Shown: positions 31,748-41,262, numbered from the stretch's first letter. The stretch is DNA of 64,000 bases from AC-32 sp963736055 (GCA_963736055.1 CAVTNM010000009.1:372001-436000), one strand, 5' to 3'. The notes: a model not told the origin generated them from the sequence alone. Numbers and translations: made by a program.

Positions 31748-33219
31748 CGAGGCCGTTCCCGCCTGGAGACTACGACGTGGTCGTCGTCGGCAGCGGCCCG
31801 GGCGGCCTGCAGGCGAGCTACTGGCTGCGGCACTTCGGCGTCTCGCATGCCGTGCTCTCGCGCGACGATGTGCCCGGGGGCATGTTCCAGCGCTTTCCGA
31901 TCTTCCAGCGGCTGATCACGTGGACGAAGCCCGACGCGCCGGTCGAGCGGACGACCCGGGAGTACGAGTGGTACGACCACAACAGCCTCCTCGCCGTCGA
32001 GCCCGAGCTCAAGGCGCTCGTGCCGAGCCTGATGGACCGCGCCTACGACCTCCCTTCCCGCGCCGAGATGGAGTCCGGGATCGCCGCCTTCGCCGACCAG
32101 GCGCGGCTCGAGGTCAGGTACGGCACGACGTGGCAGTCGACCAGGCACGACGAGGAGGGCATCACCCTCGTCTCCGACGCGGGCGAGTACCGCTGTCGCG
32201 CCGTCGTCTTCGCCCTCGGCGTGACCGAGCCGTGGCGGGCCTCGGTTCCAGGGCTCGAGCACGCCGCCCACTACGTCGACACCTCCGCGCCCGAGCGCTA
32301 CGCCGGCCGGAGCGTCTTCATCGTCGGCAAGCGGAACTCCGGCTTCGAGGTCGCACAGGGGATCCTGCCCTGGGCCCGCAACATCGTCCTCGGCTCGCCG
32401 CGGCCGGTGCAGACCGACGCCCTCGCGCTCTCCGCGCTCCGCATCCGGTATCTGCACCCCTACGACGAGTACGCGCGCGGAGGGCCGGGCACGTACGTCC
32501 TGGACGTCACGATCAACCGAATCGACCGCAACGCGGACGGCTTCCACGTCGTCACGCAGGGCACGACCTGGGACGGCCGGCTGGAGTTCGACGTCGACGA
32601 CGTGATCGCCGCGACCGGTTTCCAGACGCCGCTGGGGGACCTGCCCAAGCTGGGTCTCGTGACCCTGAACGACGGGCGCGTCCCCGCGCTGACACCGTTT
32701 TGGGAGAGCATCACCCTCCCCGGGATCTACTTCGCGGGCAACGCGTCGCAGGGCGCCAAGGGCCTCGGCAAACGCGGCGCCGGCGCGAGCTCGTCCTCGG
32801 TGAACGGCTTCCGCTACAACGCGCGCATCCTCGCCCAGCACCTGGCCGAGAAGCTGAACGGGTACGCACGGCCGCGCCCGCCCGTCGAGGACGTCGTCTC
32901 GTTCCTGCTCCACGAGCTCACCGGCGCGCCCGAGCTCTGGGTCCAGAAGGGCTACCTCTGCCGGGTGGTCACCCTCGAGGACGGAGGCTTCGTCGACGAC
33001 GAGGTCATGCCGCTCGCGCACTTTCTCGACTCGCCGGGCCCCGACGCGCTCGCCGCCAGCGTCGAGGTGGACGACGCCGGCCGGATCATCCCGACGATCT
33101 ACATGCGTCGTGGGGGCGAGATCGGCGAGCACCAGCTCGAGCCCCACCCGCTGCACGAATACGGCTCCGAGCCGTATCGCCTGGAGCTCTCGTCGCTGCT
33201 CTCCTCGCTGGTCCCCTGA
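31735..33219 (+). CDS. FAD-dependent pyridine nucleotide oxidoreductase (flavin monooxygenase-like)
   Basis: 494 residues. The N-terminal FAD motif is VVVVGSGPGGLQASYWL and the second nucleotide-binding fold starts VFIVGKRNSGFEVAQ. An ATG-type motif (VIAATGFQTPLG) and the C-terminal FAD site (LPGIYFAGNASQGA) follow. No CxxC redox pair is seen, so it is not a thioredoxin reductase. The last 130 residues are an extra domain. The GTG start lies inside the cNMP-binding gene, so the two are coupled; cyclic nucleotide sensing may control this enzyme, which is inference. Confidence 0.85.
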   Translation: MADVARPFPPGDYDVVVVGSGPGGLQASYWLRHFGVSHAVLSRDDVPGGMFQRFPIFQRLITWTKPDAPVERTTREYEWYDHNSLLAVEPELKALVPSLMDRAYDLPSRAEMESGIAAFADQARLEVRYGTTWQSTRHDEEGITLVSDAGEYRCRAVVFALGVTEPWRASVPGLEHAAHYVDTSAPERYAGRSVFIVGKRNSGFEVAQGILPWARNIVLGSPRPVQTDALALSALRIRYLHPYDEYARGGPGTYVLDVTINRIDRNADGFHVVTQGTTWDGRLEFDVDDVIAATGFQTPLGDLPKLGLVTLNDGRVPALTPFWESITLPGIYFAGNASQGAKGLGKRGAGASSSSVNGFRYNARILAQHLAEKLNGYARPRPPVEDVVSFLLHELTGAPELWVQKGYLCRVVTLEDGGFVDDEVMPLAHFLDSPGPDALAASVEVDDAGRIIPTIYMRRGGEIGEHQLEPHPLHEYGSEPYRLELSSLLSSLVP

Positions 33220-33230
33220 CTCGGTCTGCG

Positions 33231-34380
33231 TTACTGAACGGCCGCGAGCCTGCTCATCAGACGGGCCCAGGGCACGTTCACGATCCGGCCCCCAGCCGTG
33301 CCGGCGCGGTTGTACGCGTACCAGAGGCCGCCCGCCCGCTCGAGCTGGGCGTCCACCGGCCGCGAGCCCCGGACGGTGTAGGCGACGTCCTTCCCGTCGC
33401 GAAGGTCGAGGACGTGCACGCTCTGCCCGCGCAGGTACGCCGCGTAGGTCTGCACTAGGTCGACGAGCTTCGAGGGCGCGTTCGAGGAGGGCATCAAGGC
33501 GGCGTTCTGCAGGACACCGGTCGACGCGCCGTAGACAGCGAGCGTGGTGGAGCGTAGGACCGCGAGCCGGTTTCCGCTCAGCGCGACCTCGTTCTGGCTC
33601 CCGGCGACCGGCCTGATCGAGCTCAGCGGGGTGCCGTTGGCCAGGAAGACCGAGATCGTCCCGTCTTCGTGTTGGGCGGCGATCCTGCCCGAATCGACCG
33701 CGGCGACCTGGACTGTGTCTGGATCGATCCGCACCGCCGCGTACATGGCCATGGCCGGGGTCGATATCCGCAGCGCCTGCTGGTCCTTGGTACCGGGAGG
33801 CAGCGAGCAGCCCGGATCGGGCGGCAGGGCGTCGCAGTTGTCCGGAAACCAGCTCGTGCCGTAGAAGCCGTGCTGCCGCCAGCCGCTGTAGGCGAACAGG
33901 CCGCCGTCCCCGTAGAGGCCGGCGATGAAGTCGCCGCCGGCGCGTGGTCGCGACGCCTTCTCGACCCCACCGTTGGTGGCATCGATCGACCGGCCGCGTG
34001 GCCTTCTTTCCGATCGTCGCAGCGGGGAGCTCGGATTGCGTGAGATTGCCCGCGTTCCAGTCGAGCCAGGCGACGCGACGGCCGGCCAGGGCGACCTGGT
34101 CGAACCCCGACCCGCCGGACGCGCCGCTCGGACAGCCGGAACCGGCGTTCCAGCGGAAATGGGCGCCTGTCTGTGCATTCCAGACGACGACTCGGTCGCA
34201 GACGTGGCCGGGGAGGTCGACCGTGCCCGCGGCGACCAGCCTGCCGTCGGCGGCGAGGTCGACGATCCGTCCCGCAGTCCTGAATGTCTTGATGCTCGGG
34301 CCCTTGGCGGCGCCACCGAAGGCCGGCAGCGCAACCACGGCGGCTGCCGCGAGAGTCGCAGCGACGGCGTACCTCTTCAC
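33231..34380 (-). pseudogene. Secreted beta-propeller-like protein, frameshifted by a 4-bp duplication
   Basis: The GTG at 34380 has a GGGAG site and a signal peptide (MKRYAVAATLAAAAVVALPA). Repeating strands such as IVDLAADGRLVAAG, VALAGRRVAWLDW, VALSGNRLAVLRS and VHVLDLRDGKD suggest a beta-propeller. The frame changes at 33981-33988, where CGAT is tandemly duplicated; removing one copy gives an open gene of 381 residues through to 33231. It is either a recent null mutation or an assembly error. Function unknown. Confidence 0.65.
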
Positions 34381-34423
34381 TTCTCCCCTCCTCGACGAGG
34401 ATTGCTCGTTACCTCGTGCGGCA

Positions 34424-34429
34424 ATTGTA
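34424..34429 (-). promoter_or_regulatory. -10 box upstream of the propeller-like gene
   Basis: TACAAT on the minus strand, 8 bases beyond the stop of the preceding gene. The leader would be about 37 bases and carries a ribosome site, unlike the leaderless genes. Confidence 0.5.
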
Positions 34430-34437
34430 GTTCGGGA

Positions 34438-36789
34438 TCAGATGTATGCCTTGCGGCTGAGCCACCTCAGCGAGAAGTAGCCCCAGATGGGTGGCAGGTA
34501 GAACGTGCACAGGCGTTGGGTGAAGGCGATCGCGAAGGCCGTGGACTCGTCGACGCCCATCGCTACGAGACCGGCCGTGAGAGTCGCCTCGGCGGCTCCG
34601 ATCCCGCCAGGCACGGGGATGAAGCTCGAAAGGACCGAGGCGCCCGTGTTGATGAGGATGAGCTGTGCCAGCGAGAGGTCGACGCCGTACGCGTGGCATG
34701 TTGCGCCGAGGGCGATCGCGTAGAGCACCTCGGACCCGACGTTTCCGCCGAAGAGCTCGAGTCGCTTCCGGCGGTTGCCCATCACTCTCCAGAGGCTGGT
34801 GAATCCTTGCTTGAACTGTGGCACGACCTTGGCGCGGACCTTCGGGACGGCGAGGAGCACCGATACGCTGACCACGAGCGCGATCACGATCGCCGCAACC
34901 AGGCGCCCGTCGGGCGCTCCGAAGTGGAACTGGCTGGTATCGATCTTCCCCTTGGCGAAGGGAATCGCCAGGAGCAGCAGCGCCACCTGTACGACCGTCT
35001 CGGAGGCGTCGTCCACCGCTCCTGCCGCCAGCGCCTCCGCCGTGGGCACGCCCGTCCGCTGCAGGAAGCGGAGGTTCATGGCGATGCGACCGGCCGAGCT
35101 CGGCACCGTCAGGTTGATGAACTTGATCGCCGACTGCAGGAGGACGCAAGGCAGCAGCGGCAGCGGCTCCAACACGGTGCCCCGGACCGAGATCCCGGAG
35201 CCGACGAACGTGAGCTGCGCGAGGATCAGCGCGACGACGACCCAGGCGATGTCTGCGCTGCGAAGCTGGTCGGCGATCGTGCCGAAGCCGATGTCGGCGA
35301 GCTGGGTGATGATCGCGTAGGCGGCGAATGCGATCAGCGCCGTCATCAGGAGCTTCTTCGCGCTGACCCGCATCAGCGGCTGGAGCTCTGGCGGCTTCTC
35401 GCGGCCGGTCGCTGTGGAGGCGGCCTGGCGGAGATCCTTGAGCGCCACCTCGTGTGTGCGCGCGAGGTCGCGCACGTGCGGCGTGAGCGCAGCGCGCTGG
35501 AGATACGGCAAGGCGGTGCCGACGGCATCCTTGCCAACGCCGCCGAGGGCCGCCTTCAACGCACGGTCCGGCCCGGCGAGCACCGTGCAAGCCACGAGCA
35601 GCTCGGCCACGTCGATGTCGATCGCCGACCGGGGAGCGCCAAGCGTGGCGGCGGAGAGGTCGAGCAGTACGGGCCCGTCCTCCACGAGCACGACGTTGCT
35701 CAGGTTGAGCCTGCCGTGAGAGACGCCGGCCGCGTGCAGACGCGCCGCCTGGTCCCACAGCTGCGTCAGCGTCTCGTCCGACACGTCGCCGGCAAGCTCC
35801 AGCGGGTCCGCGTCGGGCTCGCGGGTGACGACGAGGGCTTCGCCGTCCGGGCCTAGAGCGGCCGTGACGACCTCGGGCACCCGGACTCGGGCCTGAGCTG
35901 CAAGCAGGGTGGCGAGTGCCTCGTGCTCGACCTGCTCCAATCGGCCCACCGCGACGCTTCTCGGTGGATCGCGGTAGGCAAGCGTTCGCCAGCGGCGGAC
36001 GAGCATCTGGGTGTCCTGTGCGTCCCGGCCCAGGACCCTCGCCTTCAGCGGCTGCCCCACACCATCGAGCGCGACGTAGGCGGCGGAGCCGATCCGTTGC
36101 CGGGCGGAGGGCCTCAGGCCGTCCACCTCTACTCCGAGCGAGGAGAGGGCCAGACGTACCTGCTCTACCGGTGGAACACCCGCTGCGGTTCCGAACGCCA
36201 GGCGAAGCAACAGGCCGGCGCCGAGGCCGAGTGCGAGAGCCGCGAGCGCGTCTGACGGGAGAGCTGCGTCGATGACGACGGCGCCCAGGGCGGCAAGCCC
36301 GACGAGCCAGTATGCGAGCAGGCGAACCGGCCGGACGATCTCCGGGCCCGCGACCGTGACGACAGCCGTGACTGCAGCTATCCGCAGCTCGGGGAATCCC
36401 CACCGAGACCAGACATGTGGCTCGATCACGAGCCAGTCGGACTCGACCAGCCCACCGAGGACGATCCCGACGCCCGCCACGGTCAGCAACGCCAGCAGCA
36501 GATCGCGAGTAAGCGCCCAGCGCCGATTCAGCAGGACCGCGACGACGGTCGTGAGTGCCAGCAAGAGCGCCGCGACGAAGGCTGTTCGCCAGAAGCCCGC
36601 GGCCCACCCCAGCACGGTGGTCAGCGCGCTTGCGAGATCCTCGTCCTGTTCCGGTGCCGACGTGGCGATCGCCGCCGCGGCGCCGGCGAGGAGCACCGCC
36701 ACCGCAAGCAGGATCGCGTCGATCGTGCGCCGGTTCCTCCGGCCCTCCTCGGCCGCCGTGAGCAACTCGATGTTCCAGTCACCTGCCAC
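34438..36789 (-). CDS. Flippase-like membrane protein (LPG synthase TM type) with degenerate kinase domain
   Basis: 783 residues. About seven N-terminal helices (20-215) precede a soluble kinase-like domain (about 220-450), then eight or so helices of the AglD/MprF flippase type (460-780; FINLTVPSSAGRIAMNLRFL and FIPVPGGIGAAEATL are typical). In the kinase-like part the catalytic loop reads HGRLNLSNV, with Arg where APH/ABC1 kinases have Asp (HGD), so it is probably a pseudokinase. The later LLDLSA keeps the metal Asp. The role is likely lipid or glycolipid translocation. The start is GTG with GGAG. Confidence 0.8.
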   Translation of the reverse strand: MAGDWNIELLTAAEEGRRNRRTIDAILLAVAVLLAGAAAAIATSAPEQDEDLASALTTVLGWAAGFWRTAFVAALLLALTTVVAVLLNRRWALTRDLLLALLTVAGVGIVLGGLVESDWLVIEPHVWSRWGFPELRIAAVTAVVTVAGPEIVRPVRLLAYWLVGLAALGAVVIDAALPSDALAALALGLGAGLLLRLAFGTAAGVPPVEQVRLALSSLGVEVDGLRPSARQRIGSAAYVALDGVGQPLKARVLGRDAQDTQMLVRRWRTLAYRDPPRSVAVGRLEQVEHEALATLLAAQARVRVPEVVTAALGPDGEALVVTREPDADPLELAGDVSDETLTQLWDQAARLHAAGVSHGRLNLSNVVLVEDGPVLLDLSAATLGAPRSAIDIDVAELLVACTVLAGPDRALKAALGGVGKDAVGTALPYLQRAALTPHVRDLARTHEVALKDLRQAASTATGREKPPELQPLMRVSAKKLLMTALIAFAAYAIITQLADIGFGTIADQLRSADIAWVVVALILAQLTFVGSGISVRGTVLEPLPLLPCVLLQSAIKFINLTVPSSAGRIAMNLRFLQRTGVPTAEALAAGAVDDASETVVQVALLLLAIPFAKGKIDTSQFHFGAPDGRLVAAIVIALVVSVSVLLAVPKVRAKVVPQFKQGFTSLWRVMGNRRKRLELFGGNVGSEVLYAIALGATCHAYGVDLSLAQLILINTGASVLSSFIPVPGGIGAAEATLTAGLVAMGVDESTAFAIAFTQRLCTFYLPPIWGYFSLRWLSRKAYI

Positions 36790-36932
36790 ACGGACTCCGA
36801 TCTCGCGGGCTCGCAGCCGGACCGTAATCGAGGAGGAACGTCCAGTTCATCCCATGCGGGTTGTGGCTCATCCGGCCGGCGATGAGGATGCTCGCCCGGG
36901 TCAGGAGGTCGCGAGGCTGAGCAGCCTGCGGC

Positions 36933-37610
36933 CTACCTCGTCGAGGGGAACGTCGGATCCCAGAGGCGGAAACCGCCGATAAACGCGTTCTCGTTGGCCC
37001 CCAGGCGCACGTTTGCCGGCAGCTCGCGGAGCCTCTTCGCGTTTCCGCCACCCAGCACGACGTACTCGGGCTCGAGCGCGGCGGTGAGCTGCTCCATCGC
37101 CTCGGACACCCGCCGCCGCCACTTCTCGTCGCCCAGCCTTTCCCGGCCGCGTTCGCCCACGTAGTCCTCGTACGTCGACTTGCGGAACGGAAGGTGACCC
37201 AGCTCCAGCGGCTCGACCTTCCCGTCCAGCACCAGCGCGGAGCCGAGGCCGGTGCCGAAGCCGAGGAAGAGCATCTTGCCCCCCTCGTAGCTACCGAGCG
37301 CCTGCATCGCGGCGTCGTTGACGACCTTCGTCGGCTTGCCGAACGCCTCCTCGAAGTCGAACCCGACCCAGCCGGGACCGAGGTTCACCGGGTCGGAAGT
37401 GACCTGGCCGTCGCGCACGGGTGCAGGCACCCCGACCGAGACCACGTCGTACGACCAGTCGGAGGCCAGCTTGGTCGCTCTCTCGACCATCTCCTTCGGG
37501 CCGAATGTCGGACCGGACTCGAACCGGCGGCGCTGGCCGTCTCCGTCGGAGAGCAGCAGCTTGACGTGCGAGCCGCCCACGTCGACGGCAAGGATCGTCT
37601 GTTCAGGCAT
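36933..37610 (-). CDS. ppgK: Polyphosphate glucokinase-like ROK-family kinase
   Basis: 225 residues. The phosphate 1 motif is AVDVGGSHVKLLLSDG, the phosphate 2 region GFGTGLGSALVLDG, and an adenosine-like region VVLGGGNAKRL near the end. The size and the motif order are those of bacterial polyphosphate/ATP glucokinases. The usual catalytic Asp is in VVNDAAMQA. The ATG at 37610 is chosen from the domain start; a GTG at 37655 is an alternative. It stands between the flippase gene and the divergent ferritin-like gene. Confidence 0.82.
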   Translation of the reverse strand: MPEQTILAVDVGGSHVKLLLSDGDGQRRRFESGPTFGPKEMVERATKLASDWSYDVVSVGVPAPVRDGQVTSDPVNLGPGWVGFDFEEAFGKPTKVVNDAAMQALGSYEGGKMLFLGFGTGLGSALVLDGKVEPLELGHLPFRKSTYEDYVGERGRERLGDEKWRRRVSEAMEQLTAALEPEYVVLGGGNAKRLRELPANVRLGANENAFIGGFRLWDPTFPSTR

Positions 37611-37683
37611 GCGCGAAGCTTCGATGTTCGAGCGTCTCTCGGCAACCCGGTGCACGATCTGGCGACGTGCATAGGTATTGCCT

Positions 37684-37689
37684 TAGTAT
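37684..37689 (+). promoter_or_regulatory. Leaderless -10 box of the ferritin-like/mod operon
   Basis: TAGTAT, 8 bases before the GTG at 37698. Confidence 0.6.
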
Positions 37690-37697
37690 GCGCGCCC

Positions 37698-38303
37698 GTG
37701 TCCGAGGCATTCGACAGGACCGAGTTGCTCTCCGGTGGCGCCCGTTCGGCCGCAGGGCTGCTACTGGCCGGTTCGGTGTTCGCCGCGGCACCGGCGGTGG
37801 CACATGCGGACACCCCGTCGGACAACGACCTCGCCTATGCGCGACTGCTCGTGGCCGCCGAGTTGCTGTCGCTCGACTTCTACTCCGGCGCGATCGCCTC
37901 GCGGCACTTCAGCGGCCCGGCTCAAACCGGCCTGAAGCGGGCGCGGGCCGACGAGGCGAAGCACCGCGACGCGGCCGCGTCGGTTCTCCTCGCGGCCGGC
38001 CAGGTGCCGCCCGTGGCGGAGGACGTCGATTTCTCGTATCCCCGGGGCTCGTTCGCCTCCCGCGCCTCGATCGCCAGGCTTGGCGCGAGGCTCGAGTCGC
38101 TGTTCCTGGGCGCCTACCTCGGGGCGGTCGAGGGATACGAGGCGAACACGCTGAAGCAGTCCGCCGCTCGAGCGGCCGCGAGCGAGGCGCAGCACCTGAG
38201 CGTCTTCACGGCGGACGTGCGCGGCCAGCGCTTCGGGCCGGCGTTCCCGCCGGCATTGACCATCGACCGGGTCTCGAACGCCCTGGATCGGTTCACGAGC
38301 TAG
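37698..38303 (+). CDS. Exported ferritin-like protein
   Basis: 201 residues. A hydrophobic export signal (GGARSAAGLLLAGSVFAAAP, before AVAHA) is followed by a helical bundle with LLVAAELLSLDFYSGAIAS, KRARADEAKHRDAAASVLL and SEAQHLSVF. The Glu and His spacing is ferritin-like, as in DUF4439-type proteins. It may be a metal store outside the membrane. It lies 13 bases before the MerR-Mop regulator gene, so it may belong to the molybdate operon. Confidence 0.72.
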   Translation: MSEAFDRTELLSGGARSAAGLLLAGSVFAAAPAVAHADTPSDNDLAYARLLVAAELLSLDFYSGAIASRHFSGPAQTGLKRARADEAKHRDAAASVLLAAGQVPPVAEDVDFSYPRGSFASRASIARLGARLESLFLGAYLGAVEGYEANTLKQSAARAAASEAQHLSVFTADVRGQRFGPAFPPALTIDRVSNALDRFTS

Positions 38304-38316
38304 CGAGGAGGACGCA

Positions 38317-38697
38317 GTGGCCAGGCAGTTCTACACCGCGAGCGACGCCGCCCATCGGTTGGGGATCAGCCTCGACACGCTTCGCCGCTGGGACCGCGAC
38401 GGCCGGATCAAGACGACCCGCGACAGCGGCAACCGGCGTCTGGTGCCGGTTCGTGAGATCGAGCGGCTCCGCGGCGACCGGAGCTCCGAGCACCTGAGCG
38501 CCCGGAACCGGCTCCCGGGAACGGTCAGCGAGGTCAAGGTCGAGGGTCTGGTCGCCCAGGTCGAGCTGCTCGTCACCGATCCCGTCCGGATCGTCGCGAT
38601 CGTGACGGCCGACGCCGTCGAGGAGCTGGGCCTGGAGACGGGAGGCCCGGCGACCGCGGTCGTGAAGGCCACTTCGGTGATGGTGGAGCACGCGTGA
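38317..38697 (+). CDS. MerR-type helix-turn-helix fused to a molybdate-binding Mop (TOBE) domain
   Basis: 126 residues. The N-terminal half is a MerR-like DNA-binding head (YTASDAAHRLGISLDTLRRW) with its wing (DSGNRRLVPVREIERL). The C-terminal half is a single Mop/TOBE domain (NRLPGTVSEVKVEGLVAQVEL to ATAVVKATSVMVE) that binds molybdate in ModE and molbindins. It is a likely molybdate-responsive regulator of the downstream modABC genes. GTG start with GAGGAGG; modA overlaps it by 4 bases. Confidence 0.9.
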   Translation: MARQFYTASDAAHRLGISLDTLRRWDRDGRIKTTRDSGNRRLVPVREIERLRGDRSSEHLSARNRLPGTVSEVKVEGLVAQVELLVTDPVRIVAIVTADAVEELGLETGGPATAVVKATSVMVEHA

Positions 38698-39440
38698 GGG
38701 CCCTCGCCGCCGCAATCGCCATCATCGCGCTGCTCGCGAGCGGCGGCGTCGCGAGCGGGAGCTCCAAGGCGACCGTGACCGTGTACGCAGCCGCCTCGCT
38801 CACAGACGCGTTCCCGAAGATCGCTCCGGGCGCGAGGTATTCGTTCGCCGGCTCCAACACGCTCGCCACGCAGATCCGGAAGGGCGCGCCGACCGATGTC
38901 TTCGCCTCGGCCAACATGACCCTGCCGCAGCAGCTCTTCCGCGACAAGCTCTGCTCGAAGCCGGTGGTGTTCACACGGAACAGGCTGACCGTGATCGTCC
39001 CGAAGTCGAACCCGGCGAACATCCACAGCGTCTACGACCTGCGCAAGCACGGGATCAAGCTCGTGATCGCGGGCCCGACCGTCCCGGTCGGCTCGTACAC
39101 GCTTCAGGTGCTGAGGAACATGAACCTGACAAGCGTCCTCTCCAACGTGGTCAGCCGGGAGACCGACGTGCGCGAGGTGCTGGCAAAGATCGCACTCGGC
39201 GAGGGCGACGCGGGCTTCGTCTACTCGACGGACGCAAGGACCGTGCCGGGCAAGGTGACCACGCTCAAGATCCCGGCATGGGCGCAGCCCAAGGTGCAGT
39301 ACGGGATCTGCGTCGTCTCGGCGAGCTCGAACAAGGCGGAGGCCCGCGCGTTCATCAAGCGGGTGACCGGCAAGGCGGGCCAGAAGATCCTGATCAGGTA
39401 CGGCTTCCTGCCACGCCTGAAGCCGAAAGCGCGACACTAG
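38694..39440 (+). CDS. modA: Molybdate ABC transporter substrate-binding protein
   Basis: 248 residues with a signal peptide. The family start TVYAAASLTDAFPKI, then FAGSNTLATQIRKGAPTDVFASAN (in two blocks), and the later GEGDAGFVYSTDA are diagnostic. It captures molybdate or tungstate outside the membrane. No lipobox cysteine is seen, so it is probably anchored by its N-terminal helix or free. The GTG overlaps the regulator stop. Confidence 0.95.
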   Translation: MRALAAAIAIIALLASGGVASGSSKATVTVYAAASLTDAFPKIAPGARYSFAGSNTLATQIRKGAPTDVFASANMTLPQQLFRDKLCSKPVVFTRNRLTVIVPKSNPANIHSVYDLRKHGIKLVIAGPTVPVGSYTLQVLRNMNLTSVLSNVVSRETDVREVLAKIALGEGDAGFVYSTDARTVPGKVTTLKIPAWAQPKVQYGICVVSASSNKAEARAFIKRVTGKAGQKILIRYGFLPRLKPKARH

Positions 39441-39446
39441 GCGCCC

Positions 39447-40269
39447 GTGCGCAAGGCAGGCTGGGCTGCCCTCCTCTTCGGCGCCGCGACCGTTGGGCTC
39501 GGCTTCCTCGCGCTGCCGATCGTGGCGCTGTTCACGCAGGTTCCGCCCGGTGAGCTGATCCGCCTGCTGGGCAACTCGGTCGTCCGTGACGCTCTCGTCG
39601 TGAGCATCAAGACGACGCTGATCGCACAGCTGCTCATCATCCTGTTCGGAACTCCGCTGGCGTACCTGCTCGCCAGCCGCCGATTCCCGGGCCGGGCGGT
39701 GCTCGTGACGCTGGTCGAGCTGCCGCTCGTGCTCCCGCCCGCCGTCGCGGGGATCGGCCTGCTCGCCGCGCTCGGCCGCTTCGGGCTGCTCGGCTCGACT
39801 CTCGACGCGTTCGGCCTCAGCATCGGGTTCACGCAGACGCGCCGTCGTCCTGGCGATCGCCTTCGTCGCGGGGCCGTTCTACGTCCGCACGGCCATCGCG
39901 GCGTTCGAGGGCGTCGACCCCAACCTGATCGCGGCCTCGCGAACGCTCGGGGCAGGCCCCGCGCGGACGTTCTTCCGTGTCGCCCTGCCGCTCGCCGGTA
40001 GCGGGCTCGCCGCGGGCGAGGCGCTCTCGTTCGCGCGCGGGCTGGGCGAGTTCGGCGCGACGATCATGTTCGCCGGGAGCTTGCAAGCGGTCACCCAAAC
40101 GCTGCCGCTGGCGATCTATGCGCAGTTCGAGGCCGACTTCGACGTCGCGGTCGCGATGGGCGCGCTCCTGGTCGTCGTCAGCGGCGCCCTCCTCCTCTCC
40201 CTGAAGCTGGTCTTCGGGTGGCAACCCTCTCAGCGGACTTCGTCCTCGGTCTTCGCTCGTACGAGCTGA
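39447..40269 (+). pseudogene. modB: Molybdate ABC transporter permease, one-base frameshift
   Basis: The first 130 residues (PPGELIRLLGNSVVRDALVV, then VELPLVLPPAVAGIGLL) and the later frame (AFVAGPFYVRTAIAAFEGVD, then the EAA loop region RTLGAGPARTFFRVALPLA) together make a normal 273-residue ModB. They are joined by removing one base at about 39840 (ACGCGCCGTC). The translated first frame runs into unrelated sequence. A genuine operon partner this well preserved suggests a sequencing insertion. The corrected gene overlaps modC by 52 bases. Confidence 0.85.
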
Positions 40270-41252
40270 GGCTCGCGCTCGAGGTCGAGCGGGTCGTCGC
40301 GCTCGTCGGCCCGTCCGGCGCGGGCAAGACCACGGTCCTCGGCGTGATCGCCGGCCTCGTCCGTCCCGACTCGGGTCGGGTCGCGCTCGATGGAGAGGTC
40401 TGGCTCGACGTCGAGCGCGGGATCAACCGTGACCCGGAGGAGCGCCGCGTGGGGCTCGTCTTCCAGGAGTACGCGCTCTTCCCGCACCTGACCGTCAGAC
40501 AGAACGTCGCCTACTCGCGGAACGGCCGCGTCGAGGAGCTGCTCGAGCGCTTCGGGATCTCGCACCTGGCGAAGGAGCGGCCGGGAAGGTTGTCGGGCGG
40601 CGAGCGGCAGCGCGTCGCGCTCGCCCGGGCCCTCGCGCGCGACCCCGGCGTCCTGCTGCTCGACGAGCCGCTCGCAGCGCTCGACGCGCACACGAAGGCC
40701 GCTGTCCGCGTAGAGCTCCAGCAGCTTCTGCACGGGCTCGGGCTTCCAACGCTGATCGTGACGCACGACTACGAGGACGCGATCGCGCTCGCGGACCAGG
40801 TCGGGGTCCTCGTCGACGGACGGCTCCGGCAGCTCGGCACCCCTGTCGAGCTGATCGCCCGTCCCCGCGATCCCTTCGTCGCCTCGTTCACCGGCGCGAA
40901 CCTGATGCGGGGACGGGTCGAGGGCGCGCCCGAGGCGAACGGCCTGACGACCGTCCGCCTCGAGAGCGGCGACATCGTCTACTCGACCGATGCCGCCGAG
41001 GGCGAGGTCGGCGTGGTCGTGCACCCCTGGGACGTCTCGCTCGGGCAGGTCCAGCCCGAAGGCTCCGCGCTCAACCTCCTGAGCGGTGAGGTCGCCTCCA
41101 TCGTGCAGGTCGGCAACCGCATGCGAGTGCGGATCGGCCCACTGACGGCCGAGGTCACCGCGGCTTCTGCCGAGAGGCTGGGCCTCGCCCCGGGCAGCAC
41201 CGCGTTCGCCTCGTTCAAGGCGACGGCAACGCGGCTGGTGCCGTTCTCCTAG
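40218..41252 (+). CDS. modC: Molybdate ABC transporter ATP-binding protein
   Basis: 344 residues. Walker A GPSGAGKTT, signature LSGGERQRVALARAL, Walker B LLLDEPLAALD and the switch His in VTHDYEDA are intact. A C-terminal TOBE domain (SALNLLSGEVASIVQVGNR onward) marks it as ModC/CysA-like. It powers ModB. GTG start inside the end of modB. Confidence 0.94.
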   Translation: MATLSADFVLGLRSYELRLALEVERVVALVGPSGAGKTTVLGVIAGLVRPDSGRVALDGEVWLDVERGINRDPEERRVGLVFQEYALFPHLTVRQNVAYSRNGRVEELLERFGISHLAKERPGRLSGGERQRVALARALARDPGVLLLDEPLAALDAHTKAAVRVELQQLLHGLGLPTLIVTHDYEDAIALADQVGVLVDGRLRQLGTPVELIARPRDPFVASFTGANLMRGRVEGAPEANGLTTVRLESGDIVYSTDAAEGEVGVVVHPWDVSLGQVQPEGSALNLLSGEVASIVQVGNRMRVRIGPLTAEVTAASAERLGLAPGSTAFASFKATATRLVPFS

Positions 41253-41262
41253 CCGAGCAGGC

